Origin: Levilactobacillus tongjiangensis
Lineage (GTDB): Bacteria > Bacillota > Bacilli > Lactobacillales > Lactobacillaceae
Direction: 5' to 3'
Assembly: GCF_003946345.1 (NCBI RefSeq)
Contig: NZ_RHNY01000013.1
Location: 22,434 to 86,433, forward strand
Length of the DNA: 64,000 nt
Below the pieces are notes generated by a model, which had not been told where the DNA came from, did not search any database, and was given only the letters and a program-made list of their open reading frames with translations. A program made the translations under genes and the position numbers. Shown piece after piece: positions 42,023-51,879 of this stretch. Position 1 is the stretch's first letter. Each line of letters starts with the position of its first letter.

Positions 42023-43486
42023 ATGGCTAAAGACACAATTCAAACTTTCATTGATCACATTGTTTCCTCGCCAGCACCTTACACGGAGCTGGACCGTCAG
42101 TACGTGACTAACCGTATTTTTGCCTTAATTGGCGACGGCGCTGCTGCTCAAGCAATCTCTGACGAACCCATTGACCTAGTTAATGCCATGATTCAAACGG
42201 CCGTTGACCACGGTAAGATTGAAGATTCTCCGAGTCCTAAGGAAATTCTTGAATCACAACTGATGGATTTCATGACACCACTTCCTTCAGCCCTCAACCG
42301 GGGGTTCTGGGACCGGTATCAACAGAGTCCTAGTGCCGCAACTGACTGGTTCTATCAATTAAGTCAAAATAACAATTACATCAAGACGCGTAATATTGCC
42401 AAAAATGTGGTCTTTCCAGCGAAGACACCAGCTGGTGAATTAGAAATCACCATCAACTTGTCTAAGCCTGAAAAGGATCCTAAGGCGATTGCGGCTGCCT
42501 TGACGCAGAAGAAGACTAGCTACCCGTTGGATCAACTTTGCATGACCAACGAAGGGTACTTAGGCCGCTTAGGTTATCCAGCCCGTAGTAATCACCGGAT
42601 CATCCGGATGATGCTGGGTGGCGAAACCTGGGGCTTCCAGTATTCTCCATATGCTTACTTCTCCGAACATGCCATTTTCCTAGCTAAGGAACATCGGCCA
42701 ATGGTGATCAACCAGCACACGTTTACCAACTTGTTGGAAATCGTGCGGACACTGCCAACCTACTTTGTTGGAAGTAACGCCGACTTACCGATCGTTGGAG
42801 GCTCAATGTTGACCCATGACCATTATCAGGGCGGGAAGCACGACTTTCCAATGATGAAGGCACCTATCGACCGGAAGATCGACTTGGGTGTGGCTGGTGT
42901 GACAGCTGGTGTTGTCAACTGGCCAATGACTGACATTCGGTTAAGTGGAGCCCAACCAGAACCACTGATCAATGCTGCAACGAAGGTCTTGAACAGCTGG
43001 ATCGGTTACTCCGATGAGTCCGTTGATGTTCGGGCCTACACGGGTGATACTCGCCACCATACGATTACGCCCATTGCGTACCGTGATGGTGACGACTACG
43101 TTCTGGATTTAGTCCTGCGAGACAACCAGACGTCTGACAAGTATCCGGACGGTATCTTCCATCCGCACCAGGATGTTCAACACATTAAGAAGGAAAACAT
43201 TGGCTTGATCGAAGTCATGGGTCGCGCTATTTTACCAGCACGGCTGAAGAGTGAAATGGCAGAAGTCACGAAGTACTTGATCGACCAACCAAACAACATC
43301 GCGGACATGCATAAGACGTGGGCTGACAAGATCAAGCAGGACCACCAACTGACGGCAGAGAACGTCACTGAGGTCTTGCACCAAGAAATTGGGAACGTCT
43401 TTGCTCGGGTCTTGGCGGATGCTGGGGTCTTCAAACGCGATGCTGCTGGTCAAGCTGCATTGGATAAGTTTATTGCTCAGATTTAG
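42023..43486 (+). CDS. galT: UDP-glucose--hexose-1-phosphate uridylyltransferase, class II
   Basis: Exchanges UDP-glucose and galactose 1-phosphate, 487 residues, the Firmicutes type that differs from E. coli GalT. LGYPARSNHRIIRMMLGGETWGFQYSPY and GGSMLTHDHYQGGKHDFPM, with the probable nucleophilic His, are characteristic. ATG 42023 follows GAGGAG at about 42007 and lies two bases after the galE stop; an in-frame start at 41960 overlaps galE and has no site. The galR gene follows after 30 bases. Confidence 0.96.
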   Translation: MAKDTIQTFIDHIVSSPAPYTELDRQYVTNRIFALIGDGAAAQAISDEPIDLVNAMIQTAVDHGKIEDSPSPKEILESQLMDFMTPLPSALNRGFWDRYQQSPSAATDWFYQLSQNNNYIKTRNIAKNVVFPAKTPAGELEITINLSKPEKDPKAIAAALTQKKTSYPLDQLCMTNEGYLGRLGYPARSNHRIIRMMLGGETWGFQYSPYAYFSEHAIFLAKEHRPMVINQHTFTNLLEIVRTLPTYFVGSNADLPIVGGSMLTHDHYQGGKHDFPMMKAPIDRKIDLGVAGVTAGVVNWPMTDIRLSGAQPEPLINAATKVLNSWIGYSDESVDVRAYTGDTRHHTITPIAYRDGDDYVLDLVLRDNQTSDKYPDGIFHPHQDVQHIKKENIGLIEVMGRAILPARLKSEMAEVTKYLIDQPNNIADMHKTWADKIKQDHQLTAENVTEVLHQEIGNVFARVLADAGVFKRDAAGQAALDKFIAQI

Positions 43487-43504
43487 TGTACAATGGATAA
43501 ATAA

Positions 43505-44530
<1,026 letters not shown>

Positions 44531-44539
44531 ACTGAAATA

Positions 44540-44577
44540 AGAGCGTTTAGGCCGAACTGGTCTGAACGCTCTTTTTG
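44540..44577 (+). terminator. terminator of the gal cluster
   Basis: AGAGCGTTTAGGCC pairs with GGTCTGAACGCTCT (one mismatch/wobble), followed by five T, 10 bases after galR. Confidence 0.88.
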
Positions 44578-44593
44578 TGTATTCTGCTGGAAT

Positions 44594-44786
44594 TGCCGCC
44601 TACGGCTGCCAGGAATGGTACCGGCTGTGGGGACCGGTAAAAGCCTGTGGTGCGGTCTTTTACCTCGACTTGCAGCCGTGGATAGGGCACCAGGTCTCCA
44701 AGCTCGTCCCACGCTATAGACTGGCTAAAAACGCCAGTCAATACCGTCGACACGGCCGGTACCATTCCTGTCCGCCTTCGGCTACA
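44594..44786 (+). repeat. core palindromic element, copy 14 (type copy)
   Basis: The clearest copy. A 20-base outer stem joins 44610-44629 with 44751-44770 (one G-U pair). Conserved GTGGGGAC and GTCCCAC (44706-44712) can pair. Hairpin A is GGTAAAAG/CTTTTACC (44636-44643, 44657-44664), hairpin B runs from CTTGCAGCC to CAAG, and hairpin C is GACTGGC/GCCAGTC (44719-44725, 44733-44739). Confidence 0.88.
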
Positions 44787-45123
44787 GTGGTGAGGCAAGC
44801 AAATACGGTATTTGATAATGGATGCAATTGGGGTTGACTTGAAGCTAGGCGGCCATGCATAACTGAATGATTGGTACCTGACCTAGAGAACAAGTGAAAA
44901 ATCTTTTAAAGACCAACCACGTTACCAATTTAATTATGTGTGAAGCGAGTCGTTTACTACCCAGTTAGACTTGTGGTTCGATTGGGGTTAAGTCGGGGAG
45001 GTCAAAAGTTTTACGTGGTTTATCCAGTTACAATTAACTGCTGAGAAGGAAAAGTTGCGTGTTCGCCGTGCACTATGTTACATAGTCGGATTCATTCAAA
45101 AGTCTAGGGACAGTTCGATTTTT

Positions 45124-45167
45124 CTATATATTGTATTTCCGATTTGAATATTCTACCATATATGGTA
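45124..45167. promoter_or_regulatory. paired NrdR boxes upstream of nrdJ
   Basis: CTATATATTGTA (45124-45135) and the perfect palindrome TACCATATATGGTA (45154-45167) have centres about 32 bases apart, three helical turns. This matches the tandem NrdR box layout of ribonucleotide reductase promoters. The rest of 44787-45123 shows no riboswitch or gene I can support. Confidence 0.65.
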
Positions 45168-45187
45168 TACGTTTGAGACAGGAGTGA

Positions 45188-47446
45188 ATGAGTTTGATGA
45201 ATACAGCAATGACGCCGATGGTCACGCTATCGGCTGATTTCATTAAAAAAACACAGGACGAGGTGACCCCACATTGGGGTGAATTAGGCTGGGTCACGTA
45301 CAAACGGACCTACGCACGGTGGTTACCTGAACAGCAACGGACTGAGGAGTGGCCAGAGACGGTCAAACGCGTGGTTGAAGGCAATATCAACCTTGATCCA
45401 CGGCTACAGACGGATTCAGTGGCTGATCAAGTGGTGGCGGACTTGACCCAAGAGGCTCAGAACCTCTACCGATTAGTCTACGGACTGGCAGCGACACCAT
45501 CCGGCCGGAATTTATGGATCTCAGGAACGGACTACCAACACCGTAATGGGGATGCTCTGAATAACTGTTGGTTTATCGCGGTGCGACCACAACCATATGG
45601 TGACAGTCACCTGGTTCCAGACTACTTGGAACAGGACCAGGCAGCGGTTTCCATGCCATTTTCCTTCATGTTTGATCAACTCATGAAGGGCGGCGGGGTT
45701 GGCTTTTCCGTAACACCTAACAACGTGCGTCAAATGCCCCGGGTTGACCGGCAAATTGATCTAACCATTGTGATTGATTCCCAGAGTGCGTCCTATGACG
45801 ACTCAGTCGCGTTAGGAGCCGTTGACCGGACTGATTGGATGCGGCACCATTCATTAGCGAAGACACGCTACTACCGACTCCCAGATACTCGTGAGGGTTG
45901 GGTGTTGGCCAACGCCAACATGATCGACGCTCATTTCAATGCCAGCAATCCGGAGGGTCAGGCGCAAGTCGTCTTAGATATCAGTGATATTCGTCCTAAG
46001 GATGCGCCAATCCACGGTTTTGGTGGGACGGCGTCGGGGCCAATGCCATTGGTAGAGATGCTCTTGGACATCAACCAGATCTTGAACGCCGCCGCTGGGT
46101 GGAAACTGTCTGCGGTTGATTGTACAGATATGGGGAACTTAATTGGAAAAACAGTCGTCGCCGGTAATGTTCGGCGGTCCGCTGAATTAGCCTTAGGTGG
46201 CGCTGAGGACGACGATTTCATTACCATGAAACAGGATAAGGATAAGCTGTACCATCACCGGTGGGCGTCTAATAACAGTGTAGCGGTGGATAGTCAGTTT
46301 GCGGATTACCAACCGATTGCGGATTCCATTCAGCATAACGGTGAACCCGGCATTGTGAACCTGGGACTCTCACGTGACTATGGCCGGCTGATCGATGGCC
46401 GACAACCCGATATTGATGGTGAAGTTGAAGGGACCAATCCCTGTGGTGAGATTTCTCTGAGCAACGGGGAACCTTGCAACCTATTTGAAGTGTTTCCAAG
46501 CGTGGCTGAGGAACAGGGGTGGCAATTGGAAGACGCCTTTGCGTTAGGCGCTCGTTACACGAAGCGGGTGACCTTTAGCCATTACGATTGGGCAGTTTCC
46601 CGGAAAGTTATTCAAAAGAATCGCCGGATCGGGGTCTCCATGTCTGGTATTCAGGACTGGATTTTAAAGACGTTCAGTCAGCGGGTCGTGACTGGATTTC
46701 AAGCTAAGAAGGATACTGAAACTGGTCAGACATTCATGCAGCCCATTTATAATCAGGCGGCGGTCAAACGGTTCAACGAGCTCTACGCAGCGGTCGTTCA
46801 AGCAGATAAGACCTATTCTGAGATGTTGGGTTGCCAACCTTCGATTAAGCATACGACGGTCAAACCTTCCGGCACGGTGGCCAAGCTGGCTGGTGTCTCA
46901 GAGGGGATGCATTTCCATTATTCCCGTTACCTGATTCAACGGATTCGGTTCCAGGATAGTGATCCATTGTTACCTGCTTTGAAGGCCTGTGGCTACAAGG
47001 TCGAGCCGGATGTTTATAATCAAAATACCATGTGTGTGGAATTTCCAGTCAAGGCAGCACATGCAGATCAACCAGCGTTTGCATCTGCGGGTGAAGTCTC
47101 CATGGCAGAACAATTTGCGACGCAGGCGTTTCTCCAGACCTACTGGTCCGATAACGCGGTCAGTTGTACCGTGACGTTCCAACCCAAGGAAGGCACGGAA
47201 ATCAGTCGGCTATTACTGCAGTATCGGCACACGATTAAGTCAACATCACTGTTACCTTACAGTGGGGCGGACTTTGAACAGGCACCTAAGGAACCCATTG
47301 ATGAAGCAACTTATAACCAAAAGCGGGCTGAAATTTTGGCGGACGTAGGGGTCAAGTTTTCTGAAATGACGGGACATCATGATCAGAAGGACGTTGAATT
47401 GGTCGATCAATCCGACTGTGCCAGTGGTGCTTGCCCAATTAGGTAG
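45188..47446 (+). CDS. nrdJ: adenosylcobalamin-dependent ribonucleoside-triphosphate reductase (class II)
   Basis: Reduces ribonucleoside triphosphates to deoxy forms using coenzyme B12, 752 residues, the monomeric type first known from Lactobacillus leichmannii. Seen are LWISGTDYQHRNGDALNNCWF, MKGGGVGFSV, GNVRRSAELALGG, EGTNPCGEISLSNGEPCNL with the active-site Cys and Glu, and the C-terminal redox pair in DCASGACPIR. AGGAG lies just before ATG 45188; ATG 45197 is also possible. Paired NrdR boxes suggest repression by NrdR when dATP is high. Vitamin B12 must come from elsewhere, as no cobalamin genes are here. Confidence 0.96.
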   Translation: MSLMNTAMTPMVTLSADFIKKTQDEVTPHWGELGWVTYKRTYARWLPEQQRTEEWPETVKRVVEGNINLDPRLQTDSVADQVVADLTQEAQNLYRLVYGLAATPSGRNLWISGTDYQHRNGDALNNCWFIAVRPQPYGDSHLVPDYLEQDQAAVSMPFSFMFDQLMKGGGVGFSVTPNNVRQMPRVDRQIDLTIVIDSQSASYDDSVALGAVDRTDWMRHHSLAKTRYYRLPDTREGWVLANANMIDAHFNASNPEGQAQVVLDISDIRPKDAPIHGFGGTASGPMPLVEMLLDINQILNAAAGWKLSAVDCTDMGNLIGKTVVAGNVRRSAELALGGAEDDDFITMKQDKDKLYHHRWASNNSVAVDSQFADYQPIADSIQHNGEPGIVNLGLSRDYGRLIDGRQPDIDGEVEGTNPCGEISLSNGEPCNLFEVFPSVAEEQGWQLEDAFALGARYTKRVTFSHYDWAVSRKVIQKNRRIGVSMSGIQDWILKTFSQRVVTGFQAKKDTETGQTFMQPIYNQAAVKRFNELYAAVVQADKTYSEMLGCQPSIKHTTVKPSGTVAKLAGVSEGMHFHYSRYLIQRIRFQDSDPLLPALKACGYKVEPDVYNQNTMCVEFPVKAAHADQPAFASAGEVSMAEQFATQAFLQTYWSDNAVSCTVTFQPKEGTEISRLLLQYRHTIKSTSLLPYSGADFEQAPKEPIDEATYNQKRAEILADVGVKFSEMTGHHDQKDVELVDQSDCASGACPIR

Positions 47447-47462
47447 ACGGTTAGCATAATTG

Positions 47463-47650
47463 GCTGCCTCCGGCCGACAGGGAGGACCCTCGCTGTGGGG
47501 GGCCGGAGAAAGCCGAAGGGCGGTCTTTCTCCTCGACTGGCAGCCTCGGGAAGTCACCGAGTTTCCCAGCCGCCCCACGGTGTAGGCTGGCATAGGACGC
47601 CAACCTACACCGTCGACACCGCACGGGTCCTCCCTGTCGTCCTGCGGCTA
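47463..47650 (+). repeat. core palindromic element, copy 15
   Basis: Arms GACAGGGAGGACCC and GGGTCCTCCCTGTC pair perfectly. Hairpin A is GGAGAAAG/CTTTCTCC around GCGGT, and hairpin B contains CTCGG/CCGAG. It starts 17 bases past the nrdJ stop. Confidence 0.87.
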
Positions 47651-47769
47651 CATTAGCTGGATTTAGCAACTTTGACTTAAGCAATTCAACTTGGATTGGA
47701 AGTTTGTATTATGACTTCCAGGTGGTTTGGCGTGGCAACTGTGTCCTGTCGGGGGGCTGAGTTAATCAC

Positions 47770-48153
47770 CTAAAGGTTGAAAGCACTGAAACACCCACTA
47801 TGCCTGATGCAGCGAGGTTTGGGTATTGGGGGTTAGTCAGCCAGAGTAGAAAATTGCCGCCTTCCCGTTCGCCAATAATATTGAGTAAGTGCTGTCATTC
47901 AGACAACTAAACTAGCTTAGTTTCCAAGAACCAGTTTAACCGGAGGAGGTCATAGATGGAGTCAGCTGTGACGACGGTGTTAGCCGATTTTCGGCTTACA
48001 GCGTGGGACGTGTTTGAAGACTGGTGTTTTTCCAGACTTCAAACCGATCCGCAGGACCGCTTTTCAGGCCGGAGGCGTTCCCCACAGCAGGCGGAATCTG
48101 TGACCGCCGCAGGTGGCTGTCAGAGACTAATTTCAAGTCTATAGCGCCTTACG
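47770..48153. mobile_element. MITE-like element, copy C (right end lost)
   Basis: The left end CTAAAGGTTGAAAGC is intact and the interior matches copies A and D (CCGTTCGCCAATAATATTGAGTAAG, then core copy 16, then GACTAATTTCAAGTCTATAGCGCC). The right inverted end is missing, the sequence passing directly into the pepO terminator. It carries the uninterrupted site into which core copy 7 is inserted in copy A. Confidence 0.6.
47941..48113 (-). repeat. core palindromic element, copy 16 (within MITE-like copy C)
   Basis: A minus-strand copy containing GTTAGCCGATTTTCGGCTTAC, CGTGTTTGAAGACTGG and CGTTCCCCACAGCAGG; the reverse complement closely matches copies 9 and 17. Confidence 0.82.
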
Positions 48154-48165
48154 ATTAATTGCGCA

Positions 48166-48199
48166 AAAAAAGTTCGAGACAATCTGTCCCGAACTTTTT
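48166..48199 (-). terminator. terminator of pepO
   Basis: On the minus strand AAAAAGTTCG and CGAACTTTTT with GACA/TGTC form a near-perfect stem with a short loop; T-run follows. It lies 25 bases beyond the pepO stop. Confidence 0.85.
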
Positions 48200-48223
48200 A
48201 TTTTTTTACAAATTTTAGAAATT

Positions 48224-50182
48224 CTACCAGATCTTAACGCGGTCGGCAGGGGCCAAGTACATCTGGTCACCCGGTTGGACGTTGAAGGTCGTGTAGAAGT
48301 CGTCGAGGTTTTTGACCTGAACGTTGGCCCGTAACTTAGCGGGGGCGTGGACGTCGATCGACAACAGTAATTGCATGTATTCCGTAGTAGCCTTCATCCG
48401 CCAAACGTTGCCCCAGTTAATGAAGAACGCACGGAGATCAACGTCATCGCTTGATTTAGCGGCTTCTAAGGCACAACTTAAACCACCGGCGTCGGCAATG
48501 TTTTCGGAAACAGTCAGTTGACCATTGACCTTTTGACCGGCAAACTCAATACCATCAAATTCACTGATCATTGACTTAGCCAGGTCCTTGAAGTGGGCCA
48601 GGTCGGCTTCCGTCCACCAATTGTGGATGTTCCCAAATTCATCAAATTGGGAACCGTTGTTGTCAAAGGCATGGGAAATTTCGTGGGCAATGACGGCCCC
48701 AATTCCCCCGTAGTTGGCACTGCTCGACTGCTGGAGACTGTAGAATGGTGCCTGCAGAATGGCAGCTGGGAAGACGATTTCGTTGTTGGAAGGAGAGTAG
48801 TAGGCGTTCACGGTATTCGCGCTCATTTCCCACTTCTTCCGGTCAACGGGTTGACCCCAGTGGCCGAAGTGGTTGGCAATGATTGTTTCGGTAATGGTCT
48901 GTAAGTTGTCATACAGTGACGCCTGCTCGTCAATCTTAAACTTGCTATAGAGGGCGTCGATAGTGTCTGGGTAGCCCACTTTGATGGTCAGCTTCTGCAG
49001 CTTTACGATGGCTTTTTCACGGGTGTCTGCGCTCAGCCAATCGTTGGTTTTTAACCGTTGTTGGTAGACGTGGGTCATCTTGAGGACCATCTGCCGGACG
49101 TCTTCCTTGGCTGCTTCACCAAAGTATTTACGCCCATAGTAGTCGCCAACGACTTGACCAAATGTACCAGTGGCCAGGTAGTAAGCGGCCTTTTTCTGTG
49201 AACGGGCCTGCTTCTGACCAGATAGCGCCCGGCCATACGTTCCGCCAACCTGCCGGAGTTCTTCGGTTAAAGCACCGCTGGCATCGAAGACAGTCTTGAC
49301 CAACATCCAGCTCTTAATAGCATCAAAGTTGGCCGGTGTCAGAATGTCATTGGCGGCGTCGAAGAAGAGTGGTTGGGGCAGGATGACTTGTTCGGGGACG
49401 TCGTTAATAACGCCCTTGATGGCGGCGGCCAAGTCAATGTTGGCTAATTTGGCGTCGACGTCCTTCAGTGGGAACGGATTGTACATCTTGACGTAGTCGG
49501 CTGATTCTTCAGCGGACTTTACATGAGGGGCAATCTGGGCATCAAAGTCTTTCGCCTGTTTCACGATGGTCGTGGCTTCAGCTTCGGCGTAGCCAGCAAG
49601 TTGTAAGAGTTTGACGGCCGTCTGTGTAAAGATAGGCATCAATTGCTTGGCAGCGGGGTTGTCCTTAGCGTAGTAAGTCTTGTCCGGTAAGAACAGGCTA
49701 GGCGCGTCAACGTACAAGGCGTAGCGACTAGTATCCTTCATGTCGGGTTCGACACTCAAGTCGATTGGCACTGGAAGTCCCTTTTGGTACCACTCTACTA
49801 AATGAGCGTTTAAGTCAGCGAAATCCTTGAGGTTGGCGATCTTAGCCAACCAGGGCTTCAGTGGGGCGGTGCCATCGTTTTCGCGCCGGTCGAAGTCACT
49901 GGCTAAGGCGTATAGTTTTTTAAATTCGGCCATTTCAGGATTGGCGGGAGCCAGTTTGCCAGCTAAGAGGTCGGCAAAGTCAGCCATCAGGGTGTGCTCG
50001 ATATTGTCGACTAAGTCCATGAACCCACCAGTTGAGGCGTGGTCGGCAGGGATGGTGGCCTGTTCAGCCCACTTGCCATTGACCGCATCATAGAAGTCCT
50101 GGGTCAGTTTACTTTCGTCTACGGGAAACGCTGATGCTGAGCCACCGGCAGAAACATCAGACGTGAAATGATTAAGTCGCAT
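48224..50182 (-). CDS. pepO: endopeptidase PepO (M13 neprilysin family zinc metallopeptidase)
   Basis: A cytosolic endopeptidase of 652 residues that cleaves oligopeptides, including casein fragments, in lactic acid bacteria. The zinc motif is VIAHEISHAFDNNGSQFD (HExxH) and the third ligand is Glu in VSENIADAGGL. Substrate-binding NAYYSPSNNEIVFPAAILQAPFY and the final family tryptophan in VKIW are present. There is no signal peptide. GGAGG precedes the ATG. It lies downstream of a marR gene on the same strand with a structured 180-base gap. Confidence 0.96.
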   Translation of the reverse strand: MRLNHFTSDVSAGGSASAFPVDESKLTQDFYDAVNGKWAEQATIPADHASTGGFMDLVDNIEHTLMADFADLLAGKLAPANPEMAEFKKLYALASDFDRRENDGTAPLKPWLAKIANLKDFADLNAHLVEWYQKGLPVPIDLSVEPDMKDTSRYALYVDAPSLFLPDKTYYAKDNPAAKQLMPIFTQTAVKLLQLAGYAEAEATTIVKQAKDFDAQIAPHVKSAEESADYVKMYNPFPLKDVDAKLANIDLAAAIKGVINDVPEQVILPQPLFFDAANDILTPANFDAIKSWMLVKTVFDASGALTEELRQVGGTYGRALSGQKQARSQKKAAYYLATGTFGQVVGDYYGRKYFGEAAKEDVRQMVLKMTHVYQQRLKTNDWLSADTREKAIVKLQKLTIKVGYPDTIDALYSKFKIDEQASLYDNLQTITETIIANHFGHWGQPVDRKKWEMSANTVNAYYSPSNNEIVFPAAILQAPFYSLQQSSSANYGGIGAVIAHEISHAFDNNGSQFDEFGNIHNWWTEADLAHFKDLAKSMISEFDGIEFAGQKVNGQLTVSENIADAGGLSCALEAAKSSDDVDLRAFFINWGNVWRMKATTEYMQLLLSIDVHAPAKLRANVQVKNLDDFYTTFNVQPGDQMYLAPADRVKIW

Positions 50183-50264
50183 ACGGAATCCTCCTTGATT
50201 TTTCGTGTTACCTCAAAGGTTAAACCATTTGATAAGAAAAGGGAATTTTTTTGACACCTAGTTT

Positions 50265-50333
50265 TTAGTTGGGCAACCGGATTAGTGGGTAAATCAAAAC
50301 GTGAGCTAGCGAGGTTGCCCACTAACTCACGTT
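50265..50333 (-). promoter_or_regulatory. alternative hairpins between marR and pepO
   Basis: On the minus strand the stem AACGTGAG/CTCACGTT (50299-50306, 50326-50333) is followed by TTTTGATTT and can act as the marR terminator. The same region can pair GGTTGCCC-ACTAA (50313-50325) with TTAGT-TGGGCAACC (50265-50278), and a third copy of the TTAGTGGG block lies at 50282-50289. The structures exclude each other, as in an attenuator. Confidence 0.45.
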
Positions 50334-50362
50334 ACTTCTATTCTGTTGTGATTGGTTACGAC

Positions 50363-50866
50363 CTACTTATCGCCCAGTGCTTTCCGTTTTGTCCGGAGAA
50401 CGGGACGTTGAAATTTCGGTCGGGTCCGATCCCAAACAGCAATATTTTGCTGATATTGCGTGAAGAATTCATTGATGTCGCCAGCAGTTAAGCTCGTTGG
50501 AATCTGTTCCCAAGCCGCTGCACTCTGCAGGAACGCCTGACGAATGTCATTTTCAATCGCCGCCCCCTTAGGCGTCAGCCGCAGGTACTTCACACGGCGG
50601 TCATCCAACTTAGCCTCTTGTTCCACAAAACCATCCAACAGCAGCGCCCGTAGTTTTCGGGCAGCCGCAGAACGGGTGGTACGGGTCGAATCGGCCAGCT
50701 CACTCAGCGTGATATTGCGTTGCTCGTGAATCTGCTTCAGCAGCAGGTACTGTTCAAAGCTGACCGAGTACTGACCTGTCACCTGTTCAGCGGCGTTGAT
50801 CAGTACCCGAAAAATCTCCCGGTATTGACGCAGAAAAGTTTCGAATACTCTTTCTTCGTTTTGCAT
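50363..50866 (-). CDS. MarR family transcriptional regulator
   Basis: A winged-helix regulator of 167 residues. The DNA-binding part is SFEQYLLLKQIHEQRNITLSELADSTRTTRSAAARKLRALLLDGFVEQEAKLDDRRVKYLRLTPKGAAIENDI, ending with the usual wing (DDRR). ATG 50866 is chosen for GGGGGAG just upstream; an ATG at 50932 lacks a site. It precedes pepO on the same strand, and could control itself or an unseen target. No efflux gene adjoins it. Confidence 0.88.
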   Translation of the reverse strand: MQNEERVFETFLRQYREIFRVLINAAEQVTGQYSVSFEQYLLLKQIHEQRNITLSELADSTRTTRSAAARKLRALLLDGFVEQEAKLDDRRVKYLRLTPKGAAIENDIRQAFLQSAAAWEQIPTSLTAGDINEFFTQYQQNIAVWDRTRPKFQRPVLRTKRKALGDK

Positions 50867-51126
50867 GATAACTCCCCCTAGGAAAACGAATTCAGCCGAT
50901 TTGGTGTAATTTGCTGATGAAATGACCAGCATTCTTCACTAACTCAGCATACCGTTATTATGCGGCCTGACGGGTGGGGATAAAAACAATTGCGCTTATC
51001 CACTGTGATTAAGAAAGGTCAGCTTGTTTTCTAAATCAAGGTGGGAAAGGAACTCAGTTGCTGGCAAAAGAAAATCCGCTCATCTTACTGTTGCAGCAGA
51101 GATGAGTGGATTAAGATAGTTGTTTT

Positions 51127-51549
51127 AAAGGTTGAAAGTTCGAAAACGGTTATCAAACCAGGAATAGTCAGGTGTTATAGACTTAAAATTAGTCTCACCC
51201 AGCGACCGGAGGAGGTCAGAGATTCCGCCTGCTGTGGGGAACGCCTACGGCCTGGAAAGCGGTCCTTCGGCTCGGTTTGAAGTCTGGAAAACCACCAGTC
51301 TCCAAACACGTCCCACGCTGTAAGCCGAAAATCGGCTAACACCGTCGACACAGCTGGCTCCACTTCTGACCACCTCCGGTTAAACGGGTTCTTGGAAACT
51401 AAGCTAGCTTAAATACCTGAATTACAGCCCTTACTCAATATTATTGGTGAACGGTAAGATGGCAATTGCCTACAATGTCTGATTAACATCAAATACTCAA
51501 TCTTTGTTGTATCAGGCGTAGCGGGTGTTTTAGTGCATTCAACCTTTAA
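51127..51549. mobile_element. MITE-like element, copy D
   Basis: The left end TTAAAGGTTGAAAG and the right end ATTCAACCTTTAA are inverted repeats. The interior matches copy B over most of its length, and the shoulder CTCAATATTATTGGTGAACGGTAAG is the uninterrupted form of the site split in copy A. Flanks do not show a clear target duplication. Confidence 0.65.
51205..51380 (+). repeat. core palindromic element, copy 17 (within MITE-like copy D)
   Basis: GACCGGAGGAGGTCAGA and TCTGACCACCTCCGGT form the outer arms. CTGTGGGGAACGCC, AAAGCGGTCCTTCGGCTCGG, CGTCCCACGCTGTAAGCCG and CACCGTCGACACAGC are present, nearly identical to copy 9. Confidence 0.83.
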
Positions 51550-51671
51550 TGGTTATTTTAGAAATGAAAGTAAACTTATTAATGGTGGTGATGGCTTACC
51601 TTGAGGACGAATATGGTAAGTCAGCAAGTGAGTGAATTAAGTTGATTTGCTCTGCTCTGAGTGACACGTGA

Positions 51672-51853
51672 GTCGGAGGTCGACAGGGCGAGTGGCCGCT
51701 GTGAAGGTGCTGTAAGCTCACGTCCTTTGAGCTTACAGCGCGGGACGAGCTTCAAGCCTTGGTGGTTTGCCGAGGCTTGAAGTCGAGGCGAAAGACCGCA
51801 CTTTGGCTTTCTCCGGTCCCCACAGTAGACATTCACCCTGTCGACCGGAGGCG
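51672..51853 (-). repeat. core palindromic element, copy 18
   Basis: A minus-strand copy with arms GTCGACAGGG and CCCTGTCGAC, hairpin C GTAAGCTCACG/TTGAGCTTAC-like, and hairpin A AAAGACCGCACTTTGGCTTT. It lies 27 bases from the lipoprotein stop codon. Confidence 0.82.
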
Positions 51854-51879
51854 GCAATCTCCGCATAGGATAAGCAAGT

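Noticed and set aside
44787..45123. Cobalamin riboswitch upstream of the B12-dependent reductase
   Set aside because: I looked for a B12-box and multi-stem structure and saw none. The promoter region instead has NrdR-type boxes.
48153..48166. Right inverted end of MITE-like copy C
   Set aside because: The expected CTTTCAACCTTTAG is absent. The element runs directly into the pepO terminator, so I call the end lost.
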